DNA of 64,000 bases from Cantharellus purpuraceus (taxonomy: Eukaryota; Basidiomycota; Agaricomycetes; Cantharellales; Hydnaceae), in NCBI GenBank assembly GCA_025174535.1, contig JALBUN010000023.1:1054001-1118000 (forward strand), given 5' to 3'. The position numbers and the translations under genes are program-made. Position 1 is the first letter of the stretch, and every line of letters starts with the position of its first letter. The notes under the pieces are model-generated. The model saw only the letters and a program-made list of their open reading frames with translations. It did not search any database and was not told where the DNA came from. This document shows positions 54,440 to 64,000 of the stretch, piece after piece.

Positions 54440-54819
54440 AAAATACAATCAAGAGAAAGTAGTCATCAGCAGATAGGGGATGGTAGATGGGCTATGTACC
54501 TTGATGTACCTTGAGGCAGACAATCTTGGGATCAATGCACATTTTGCAGCTCTTGTATATGAAACCAAAGCTAAAGCTTTGGTAATAAGGTTCAAGTCAG
54601 CCTTGAACATTGGAACTCCCGGTGCTACATGTAGGCGCTGTTGGGGAACCTCGTTAAACGCAATACAATTGGAAGGTATAACAACTATTCATTATGCAAT
54701 ATTCCATCCGAGGTGAAATGCAGGAGTCACTATACAGAATATACTTATGGCATGAAATGTACATGGTTCCGTCTCAAGACGGATTGAAAGTATTAGATTA
54801 GCGTCACTAACCCTCAAGC
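54440..54819. other. Intergenic stretch between transposons and myosin gene
   Basis: No repeat family seen elsewhere in the window is present. A 78-codon frame (54480-54716) lacks any recognisable motif. The last part is probably the 3' untranslated region of the myosin gene. Confidence 0.4.
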
Positions 54820-57800
54820 TCACGAGACAAGCGCAGCTAGTCTCCGTAGATGTCCTACATTTAAATAAGCAGGAACATATGTCTCCAGGCCGTTGACCTC
54901 TCGTGGCAGAGGCAGTTCATATGGTCCAACCTCCTCACTTTCTGGAGAAAGAAGAAGATGATCGTTGCGGTCGTTGGGAACCACTCTCGATGCCACGACT
55001 CGAAGAATTTCAGGTGAGATGGGATTCTACTCACTGACATCAAATCACAGTCTGAGGCATATTGGGAAACGCACCTCATAATCAGCAACAAAGTAGTTCG
55101 TGCACATTCGTTGGATTTGTGAAGGACTTAGCATCCAGCAGACGTCATAAATAATTTCAATGTCTTGAGCTGTTGCCTGCAAATTTCAAAGAACTCTGCT
55201 GAGCATACAAGAGACACTAAGACGGGCCGCACCTTCTTCAACTGCAGAAGCTTCGTGGCCTGCATCAAATGTTCAAGTTGCAAGGTCCCTTCTGGCATCC
55301 CGTGTGATTTGCACCATTCCTCGATACGGGTGATGTTGTATTGGATTTGCATAGCTAAGAGTGACACGTCATTTCTTGCAAGGAAGGGCACGGACAAAAC
55401 CTACCTCGTTTCCAAGAACAGAAATTACGCCGCATTAACAGATCATTAAACGAGGTAACACCAACCAGCTTCAAAAGCTCGGTCACTACCTGTTGAACGA
55501 CCGATTCTTCAACATAATACGTCTTCATGCTTCTCCAAACTTTGTTGAGCAAGTTGAGAACATCGTCCATGCTATAAGCAGGTTGTGCATTGGCATTAAG
55601 TAGTCGGTTAAACAATCGACCCCCTCCGTCACTTGTTGTGAAGCCAGGCAATGATTGGCTCTCGACCAAAGCAGGGATCACCATCTTTGCCAGACGCTTC
55701 TTAGTCTCGACCATCCAGGTATGATAGATGTTGTATTCTAAGCTGTCGAGGTCATGCTTGACAATTGAGACCAGTCGTTCATAGTCACCCCAATCGAATT
55801 CTCGACCATGGGGCTCACCACCAGGTCCTATACCTTGGAGCATATCGCTTTCTGCTAGGCAGATGAACGAAAGCATTTCATGAACGTTAGACAACCAAAA
55901 GACACCAGGAATGATAGCGTCCTCGCCGGAGAAAGACTGTCAAACACGTGAGGTTTCTCCCGCATCGAATGTGCCGAGGACGTACCATAACGTGGGCTTG
56001 AATAGCTTGCATGACATTGGCCAGGAACCTTTCACTCTCGGCGATGAGCCCATATTTCCACATCTCATTGGTTGTTAAACTGATCAGATTTGCTGGGAAA
56101 AGTATCTCTTTTGCTGCCAGAGTATTTTGTGAGCTGGGGGCTGGGATTTTCAAACCTCTGATGAGGCCATCTAAAACATCTTCATCCAAATGTTTTGCAT
56201 CTTCCAGTAGTTTCAACTTCTCCTCAGCCGGTTCGTCATATATATCCGTTAGTCCATTAGTCCGGAATCGAGAAAGGTTGTCTTGGCCGGTGTAAACCAT
56301 TGAAACAGAGCGAGGATCTCGCAACTGGTTTCGTTTGACAGACACCATGGGATCGTCCGAGGTATCTCGTACAGCACCATCCGGATCTGCGCCAAAGCCA
56401 CCAGCAGAGCTATGCCTTCGTTGGTGCCGTTTGCCAGGAGGTGGTGCAAGCGTTGTGCCAGTAGGAAGGCCATTTTCTGAACGTAATGCGGGAACGAATG
56501 TGGGTGAAACAGGCTCTGCGCGACCACCGCGAGTCAGGGCATTAAGTGCGTTGGCACGGTTGAGTTGTTCCCGGAGATTACTGACTTCGTTCTTCAATGT
56601 CGCTACGACTGAACCATCCTCGTCGATTCGACTCTGATTCATCTCAGCATTGCGATGCCGTTGACTGAGTTCTTGAGCCCGACGGCCGAGATCATCCGTG
56701 AGCTTTTGAATGATATCCTCTTTTTCCGTGGCTTTTACAAGCGCATCTTCTAGTCTCTGCTCTACGTCTCTCTTGGTCTGGAGCAATGCATCCCGTTGTG
56801 CAACTTCGGCTTGGGCAGAATGCAGTTCAGATTGCAAGTGTTTCACCCGTGTATCCGTTTCCTCGTGCTTGGTCATCCAGCTGCTTAACTGCTGTTGCAG
56901 ATCTACTAACTTTGTTTGCAGATCCTTCTTCTCGGCAGTACGCGTCTGCAAAGTCTGTGTAAGCTCAACTACCTTGTTCTCGAGATTGTACGAGATCTCC
57001 TTGAACTTCGAGACAGAGCGCGCTTCGGCTTTCAGTGCCTTCAGTTCCTTGCGAGCGAGCCGACGGCGCACACAAGATTGAATGTAAATAACCATCTGGA
57101 CATCGTGGTGAAAGCTTTTCCGTTTAAGGCTACAAAGAAAATGGTAAGAATGAGACGAATAGCAAAGCTGATCACATACACTCCTCGGAAAAGACTCTGC
57201 AAACCAGTTGCGGCAGAAGTAAGCCGAGCTTCCTGAAAGGCACTCCTTGCATGTATGCCCCGAATTCCTGGACACATGAGCATCCATCGTTCAATCAGTT
57301 AGATACACTACATAAGGTGATACTCACGGCTTTGCAAACGAACGACAGCAAAACGGACTGCCAAAAATTGCTGTCTTTGGATGTAACTCCGAATAGCTTT
57401 CTGTAACCGTTGTGCCGCAACTTCCCGCCTGACTTTGTTGACCAGAATTTTAGCCAGTACACCTCGCCACCATGTCTGGATTCTGATTGCCGCTTGTCTC
57501 ATCTCTTGATATTTCTTCACTGCCATTCGCCTACGCATATTCTTTTGAACGATGGTCACCAGTGCATTGAGACGTTCCGAACGCAGCGACTCCATCGCGG
57601 CAAGCATTCCCGCGCGGAAGAATATTTTAGTGAGACCAGACTGGTATTTGTCCCCGTCCGATATCGTTGTCTTAAGTATCAGGTCACAGAGAGGCTTGAT
57701 CTCCAACTTTTTGATCATAGGTCCCCAGCTCTTAGAATTGACGAGCATATAATATCTAAGACATTCGCCATCAGCAGAGTGAATATGCAACAAAAGCCCC

Positions 57801-60563
57801 ACGTGCCTCTCGACAAATTCTTCATATGTCCAACGCGATGGATACCCGGCACAACTAATTCGAATGGTTTCCAGAACACCACAAGCTCTCAGCTGACCCA
57901 GGACTTGCTGAGGAGTAAACTCCCATGCTCGCTTATGCTCGTTGGGTTTGATGCAACGGATATAATGCACATTAGTGACCCCAAGTGTCTCCATGAGGTT
58001 GGCCAGTGAACCCTTGAAAATTGATCCAAGGGTGGGTTTTTTGGCTACTGCCCCGGGACGCCGTGGTCCAGCTCCGCCTGTACCGGTAGCACCAGCACCA
58101 CTAGAAACTAGAGAGGAGCGTCCCGGGTCTGGAATAATAGAGGATCTTCGAGAGCTCCCACTTCCCGAGTCTGAGAAAGCTGGAGAAGTCGGGTTCGGGG
58201 ATTCTGAGGGTTTGGCTGAAGCAAGCGCAGCATCGAGGACTTCTTTCAGGAACCTGTTTTTAGTGGCTGCTAAAAGAGTGAGATGCTCGTCCGGCACTGT
58301 ATCCCTGTTCTTTTCAATGAACCCATCCGCTTGGTATGTGACGTCGACGGCGTAATGAGCGATTGTAAATGCAGTGTTACCAAACCTGGGCTTCTTAAAA
58401 ACGTCCTTATTCTCGGGCTTATCGAGCTGATTATGGAGCTTTTGAAGAAAAGAAGTGTCAGTCCCGGAGGGCAGGCGAGATTCCTCATCAAGTAGTGCCA
58501 AGACACCCAGTCTACCTTCGATCAAATTAATGCAGGGTTGATTGTCCGAGAAATCGATGAATTTCCACTTGATCTGTTCACGAACATATTCTTCCTGCTC
58601 AAGCTTGAATACGTGTGCATTAAACTAGCGGACATAGGTCAGTGGAGGTCGTGCCTGCACATCTTGCCAGAAATACCTCCTGCTGCAACTTCTCGTTGGC
58701 ATAATTGATGCAGAACTGCTCGAAACTGATCAAGGCGTGTCAACGCGGTATAATATCAAGCTTGTTCAACAAAAATACCTGTTCTTTTGAAAGTGCTCGA
58801 ATCTACGTCATCATCAGTGGTGCAGAATAATATATCCCCAATCACTGACTGACCCATATATGTCTCTGAGAAAAATGATTGAAGACATGCCCACAAAGAT
58901 GATGGAAAAACGTACAGCACACCAATGAACATTTCCGCACGATTTGCTGCTTCTCCTCCCTCGCCAGCCAAACTCTCATTCACGATGGCGACGAGCCACT
59001 CGAACAGACACGCATATATAAACTTGGCAACACTGTCGCGGACGATAGTAGCTTGTGGGGCGCTCAATGCAGTGATGATCTTCTCGGACCGAGTAGTAAT
59101 TTGTTTCTTGATCGTCCACTTTTTGAACTCGGCGACAGAGATGCCCAGAAAACGCGTTGCTAACAACATCGCCGGTTCGCTGTCATCTAGGACGGCATCG
59201 TTTCGCAGTTGGGAGATCTTTATGTTACCAAGATGTAACAACGCGGCCAAAAGTTTGAATACAGCCCATTGCTTTTCCACACTAATCCCAACAGTGGATA
59301 GTGCCCGTTGTGTGTTTCGAAATTCCTCAGCATCATCGATGTTAGGAATTGGAGTCGAACTGGGGCCGCCTTGCTTTAAATAGAAAAATTTTGTGATGTC
59401 GGTGTCCAGACCCAAGTCCTTTCGTTCTTTGAGTGGGGCACCTGCACAAAGTTGGTAAAATATGTGGTAGTTACGCTCCACTTCGGGCTGGAAGACGAGC
59501 CGAGAGCGTTCCAATAAATAAGTACGTATCCGCCCTCCAACGATTGCCTGCTTGCCATCAAAAAGAATCTTTTCATATAATAAGTAAGTTGAGGCTTAGC
59601 ACAACCGTGGCAAATAATACCTGGATATATTTTCCAAATCTAGAGGAATTATCATTGCGGGTGGTTTTGGCATTACCAAACGCCTCTAAAATGGGGTTGG
59701 TCGCAAGAATTTGCTGTTCGACTTCACTAGATTCGTCCAAGGAGATTTTGGTGCGAGACTTTCCGTTCGCACTAGGCGGGTTTACAGACGCTAGAAACCG
59801 CATGATCAATTTGGCCTGTATGGAGGCATTAATGGCCGAATGGGGACAGAAAATGCGAGGCATACCGATTCTGTCTTCCCAGCTCCACTATCAAGAGAAG
59901 GTATCGTTGTTCATTAGAAGAATCAACAAAGGACAGAGTACACACCTTTCACCAGACACGATGATGGTCTGGCCCTGGCCATCACTAGACATGGCCGTAT
60001 ACGCATCCTCAGCGATGGCAAATAAATGGGGCTCTAGTTCTCCTTTGCGACGGCCACTGTAGGCTTGTATAATCTCCGGTCCGTAGAGAGTGACACGTTG
60101 GAAGGGGTTCATAGCAATGAGAACAATGCCACTGTAGGTATATATACTGTGTTGGGCATATCGATTGCGAATGGTATGCAAGACTGTACGGGAGTTGAGA
60201 AGTGTTGCACTGAGGACCTGCAACAGAGGTACCACAAACCTGACGGCTCATTCAAATGGGAGAGTGTCGCCAAGTCATCTGCTGTTTCTAGAAGCGGTGG
60301 ATTTCGTAACGGAGGGAGGCCATCCTTCGCATCTTTGATATCTTTTCCAGTTGTGTCTATAGTGATTTCCTGACATAGGCATTCAGCCAGTGTGCCCAGC
60401 TTAATCGTAACTCGTGACAAACCTTCCCTCGCTTGTCAAGGAATTGTAGTTTGATGGCGTCGCCAACCCCTCTTGCGACAGTGGTACACTCTGCGGAAAT
60501 CCACCCAAGTTCCTTGTCCGGAAACCACACGCGTGTTCCCTTCGAGTATACATTCTCTGCCAT
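54820..60563 (-). CDS. MYO2: Class V myosin heavy chain
   Basis: An actin motor that carries vesicles and organelles, known from fungi as Myo2/Myo5. From ATG 60563 ([21 protein letters not shown]) the exons encode the SH3-like N-terminus, the motor with a P-loop completed across an intron ([10 protein letters not shown], near 59900), switch I ([18 protein letters not shown]), switch II (DIYGFEHF, split by an intron near 58780), six IQ motifs (about 57030-57600, e.g. [13 protein letters not shown]), a coiled coil (about 56550-57030), and a globular DIL cargo-binding tail, ending at TGA 54820-54822. About a dozen short introns with GT-AG ends interrupt it. It looks intact, and exon borders were set by protein continuity. 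Confidence 0.93.
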
Positions 60564-60632
60564 AGCGAGGAAGGAAGCGCGCTTGGGTATTTGAAACTGC
60601 GCTGAGCGCTGACTGGTTTCGCGTCACGACAA
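60564..60632. promoter_or_regulatory. Shared 69-bp intergenic region between divergent MYO2 and COG4
   Basis: The two start codons face away from each other with only 69 bp between them. The sequence is GC-rich with GCGC repeats and has no TATA box in either direction. A bidirectional promoter is inferred, and part of it may lie within the transcribed leaders. Confidence 0.45.
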
Positions 60633-63432
60633 ATGACCGCCTCGCGTTCACTCACCACCCGGCCAGCCCTATTAGCTTCACTTTCTGAACTCCAATCTCG
60701 TGAAGCCGCTCTATCCACGTCTCTTACGGAAATCGTATCCACCCGAGAGCCCATTATTGCCTCTCTGACGCGTGTGCGTACCCTCGCACCTTATATAGAT
60801 GAACTTCGCCAAGAGGCCTCTCTCTTGTCCGACAAAGTCATCTTGACTGCTCGTACAGCAGAACGTGTGGGAGGCAGAGTCAGGTCATTAGATGAAGAAA
60901 TTAGCAGGGTCAAGGAGGCCGCAGAAAGAGTTGGCCAAGTTATGGAGCTTAAGGTCTTATCCATACAGCAACTCGCACGGGCACCATCTCATATAATGAA
61001 CAAAGTCTTCTTTAGCCTCTCTTCAAGCCGAAATGGTGTCTCAAGACTGGGAATCCGCAACAAGACATTGTGCCCGCGCAATGTCTGTCGCTACAGAAGT
61101 CATTTCTGCGCCATTCGCGGAAGCTGCAGTTGTACGTTCGCGTCCTTTTTGTTTAAAGTCTGCCCTATCTCTGAACCTGATCTATCGTGCAGCCCACTTC
61201 GGAATCTCCGTTGCCTCCTGTGCAGAATCTTCAAAATGCACGCGATCAACTTTTGTCAATATTTCGCAATCAGTTTCAAGAGGCTTCTCAAGCTAAAAAT
61301 GCCTCTGCCACAAGTCGTTTTTTCAAACTTTTCCCGGCAATTGGATGGGAAGAGGAAGGACTGGAAGCCTACTCGTCGTTTGTTGTCGATTTGGTGCGCA
61401 CACGCGCCCCCGCATCAGCTAAAAGTGCGTTCATTCTTCGAAGCCGAGGACATTCAATTCTCAAATACTTTCAGCCTCGTCCCCCATGTACTATATTACT
61501 ATGCTCACGTCTTTGTTTGAGGGTACAGCCTTGATCGTCGATCAACATCAGCCCGTTGTGGAAAAGTACTATGGTCGCGGTAAAATGATCACAGTCGTCG
61601 GCAAACTTCTTGAGGAGTGTGATCGAGTTGTTAGTAAGCTTGTAGGGGGATGGGAAGAGGAACGTTCATTAAAACGCAAAGTCCTCCTGTTCCTCAACCT
61701 AATTACTTTTAAAGCTCATTTCTCGATCTAGCTCTCGCAGACGTCCAACACTATGCTTTCCTTCATTGGTTCAAACCCTCGAAATCATGGTTTACAGGTA
61801 TATCCTGAGGGTGATATAGATCCACGTGAGGTCGACAAAGTCTTGTCTGAATTAGCTACCATGGCAGGGCGTTGGGGCCTATTTCGACGCTTCCTATCTG
61901 ATAGACTAAAGGTCTTAAAGTACTCCTTACTGAGTTTGTTTGTATTTCCTGACTGTTTGCATCAGGAGGATGTAGGCTCAGACACCTCCCAAACGCTTGG
62001 TGGCGATGAAATCGATCATATAGCGGAGGAGCCAGACGTGTCGCCGGCGTTGAAGTTGATCGAAGCATGCACCACTCGGTCGCTTATGGATGACTTACTA
62101 ACGCGTTACTACTTACCGTTAGAGGTCTGGTATTTACGAGTTATCACAGATAAGGTGTGTCGTCCACCGTACGATTCCATAACACTACTTCTCAAGGAAG
62201 TTAGGCCCATCGCCTCTCATCTACAGATTTATCGCTGAGTCCTCCCACCACAACAACACCCGATGATGTGTTCTACATCCTTAGAATCATTTTACATCGC
62301 CTTGTCTCTACATCTTCCCTCCCTTCAGTGGAGCGCGCTACCGCACAAATTAAAGATGTCATGGCAAGAGACTATGCGTCTGTCATCAAAAGACGCTTAG
62401 ATGATGTATACAAAACTGTTAACTCTAGCCCAGCTGGTCCCCAAAGAGAGAGAGCCGACAAGGACAATAAGTCCACCTTTATTGTGAGTGTTATCACAGG
62501 CTCCCATGGGATACGTCTTTACGCTACGAATGCGGGAAGATACTTTTGAATGACCTTGATATATCGTGCTCCCACATGGACAGGCTTGTCAAGGACCTCC
62601 TTTCCGCCCCCATTATATCTCAGAACTTTTTGGACAGTGAAGATCCCAAAGTCAGAACGCATATCTCTACCTTGTTAGACCTTGTCCCGCAATTCCAACG
62701 TGTTCTGAGAGTAAGTATATCGACTTGAAACGTTGAGCTCTAACGGCATACTCCCCTTCTTAGTCTGGAGTCGAACAACTGTTTAACCAACTCTCTCGAC
62801 CACGCTTGCGTTCTTTGGTGATCGACGTATACAAAGAAGTTACTTATATGCTCGACAATGAGTCGTATACTGTAGCAGAGTCACAGGATCTTGTGCTGAA
62901 GAGATTCATTAGATTATGGAGCACATTAATGGATGGATTTAAGGTTGGTCTTTTGGCATGTGTACTTTGTGCCCACTGCATGATCAACAACGCTGTAGGA
63001 TGCCTTCACAGAGAATAACTATAGGATATTCTTTGGCCTAGCAGTCGACGTGTTAGTACGTCCTTGGGAGAAGTTCATAATGGGAATGAGGTTGACTGAG
63101 GTATATCGTCTCATATCACTCATCCACGGGCTTTGACCGTTCACTTGCACCAGCTCGGAGCTATACAATTTGATCGAGACATGCGTTCGGTGCTTGTGTA
63201 TCTGTCCTCCCAGACTGCGTTTGGAGATGCCCGCGAGAAGTTTCAACGACTGCAACAGATTTCTACTCTCTTGAACTTGGACATGGTATGTTTCCATGCA
63301 ACATAAATCAGCTTTTCTTTCTCTCTAAGCTCTTGCCAGGAAGAGGACGGGGAAGAGTTTTACAATAACTCTGGTATCAATTGGCGACTAAGTATTAACG
63401 AGGCTCGTACAGTTATATCCCTTCGAGTATAA
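60633..63432 (+). CDS. COG4: Conserved oligomeric Golgi complex subunit 4
   Basis: COG4 is a core subunit of the eight-protein tethering complex for retrograde vesicles within the Golgi. The N-terminal exon (MTASRSLTTRPALLASLSEL...) is helical. Later exons give MVSQDWESATRHCARAMSVA, FFKLFPAIGWEEEGLEAYSSFV, ITMLTSLFEGTALIVDQHQPVVEKYYG, and the C-terminal signature (LGAIQFDRDMRSVLVYLSSQ; FQRLQQISTLLNLDMEEDGEEF; SGINWRLSINEARTVISLRV) with TAA at 63430-63432. Roughly nine introns are needed; the first donor/acceptor pair near 60954-61025 is uncertain. No damage is apparent. Confidence 0.9.
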
Positions 63433-63495
63433 TTTCCAAACCAAGTAGGCTGTAGCAACATCAGAAGTAATACATTATAGCACCTACAAGTGCTA

Positions 63496-64000
63496 TTAAC
63501 TTCGACGAAGATTGTCCAATCTAGCTTGCAGAGCATCCTCTTCAGACGCCAACTTGTTTGTTTCATCCGTTGTTCCTTGCCCTCGTAGATTCACAGCAAG
63601 ACCATCTGCTTCACCGATGGCCACCGGCTGCCGACTATTTGCGAGAGGTGTAGACATGGCACCAAGTCCCGTCGGAGCCTCGTTGAGCTTATGGGGCGAA
63701 TTAACCTTACGTAGTCGTGGCCTGACACTGTTACATACCTGCTGCTGCAATCCTACTCCGATCTCGTCCAAAACTTCCTTAAGTATCTTATCTCCCTCTT
63801 CCTCCTCGTCTTCCGCCTCATCATCCATGACATCGTCTACCGCGTCGGACATCATTTCCTCCTTCATATCCATCGTTGCACTCTCCTTCTCAAACTCATT
63901 CATTATGCGTTGAATGGAGGGGAGATTCAATCCTCGGTTCATAGCAGCCATGGCCTGAATTGACAACCAGTCAGGAGCACAAGCGGGTTTCCACTTATAA
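63496..64000 (-). CDS. VPS2: ESCRT-III subunit Vps2/CHMP2 (C-terminal part)
   Basis: Vps2 completes and caps ESCRT-III filaments on endosomes and recruits the ATPase Vps4. Visible residues run from AMAAMNRGLNLPSIQRIMNEFEKE and MDMKEEMMSDAVDDVMDD through a Pro/Gly-containing linker to the end ALQARLDNLRRS, an MIM1-type Vps4-binding helix, with TAA at 63496-63498. An intron acceptor (CAATTCAG) lies at about 63957, and the 5' exons are beyond the right edge. It converges on COG4, with 63 bp between the stops. Confidence 0.9.
   Translation of the reverse strand, partial: YKWKPACAPDWLSIQAMAAMNRGLNLPSIQRIMNEFEKESATMDMKEEMMSDAVDDVMDDEAEDEEEEGDKILKEVLDEIGVGLQQQVCNSVRPRLRKVNSPHKLNEAPTGLGAMSTPLANSRQPVAIGEADGLAVNLRGQGTTDETNKLASEEDALQARLDNLRRS

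Noticed and set aside
54480..54716. 78-codon frame near the myosin gene
   Set aside because: No motif, no homologous repeat copy, and a length expected by chance in a 380-bp intergenic stretch.
56011..59383. Several 90-200 codon frames on the plus strand across the myosin gene
   Set aside because: They are antisense to well-supported myosin exons and have no domain signals.

Overview
This window looks like nuclear DNA of a filamentous basidiomycete, most likely a transposon-rich agaricomycete. The three host genes at the right end are intron-rich, with short GT-AG introns (about 50-65 bases where I could place them) and very small intergenic gaps. About 54 kb to their left is a graveyard of nested retrotransposons and DNA transposons of kinds common in mushroom genomes. 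No bacterial operon, rRNA, tRNA or CRISPR array was recognised. I cannot name the species.

Layout. 1-54.4 kb is the transposon compartment. Three copies of one Ty3-type, chromodomain-carrying retrotransposon (chromovirus) form its backbone: copy 1 at 1-3195 (minus, runs off the left edge), copy 2 at 7732-15626 (plus) and copy 3 at 42756-53375 (minus, 3' LTR lost). Between them lie a Tad-like LINE (15627-19194, minus), a Ty1/copia element (21149-28107, plus) with a second inverted copia fragment (20570-21148), a second Ty3 family (28108-33147), a PIF/Harbinger-like DNA transposon with a chromodomain (about 36.8-38.9 kb), a Tc1-like transposase remnant (6399-7054) and three Tc1/mariner-type MITEs. 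Into these have landed solo LTRs of families I call A (about 1.4 kb, at least ten copies), B (0.52 kb, the chromovirus LTR), D (0.64 kb) and E (0.75 kb). Most insertions were placed exactly by 5-bp target duplications, so the order of events can be read.

54.8-64 kb is the gene island: a class V myosin (minus), a divergent COG4 (plus) starting 69 bp away, and the 3' part of the ESCRT-III gene VPS2/CHMP2 (minus), convergent with COG4 at 63 bp. All three products act in membrane traffic: vesicle transport on actin, intra-Golgi tethering, and endosomal membrane scission.

Most notable points. (1) The chromovirus appears to be self-priming like Tf1/sushi: 12 bases just after the LTR are complementary to the predicted 5' end of its own transcript. 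(2) Its gag and pol are joined by a conserved A7 slippery heptamer abutting the gag stop. (3) It carries an antisense gene after pol, with its own TATA box, encoding a coiled-coil protein with an exact Zn2Cys6 spacing and an acidic/basic tail; two independently damaged copies complement each other. (4) LTR family A has two promoter versions, one with an array of Gcn4/AP-1-type sites and one with canonical heat-shock elements just upstream of the TATA box. (5) A 27-unit, 24-bp array has grown from the terminus of a chromovirus LTR. (6) A Harbinger-like transposase is followed by a chromodomain and an unknown companion ORF.
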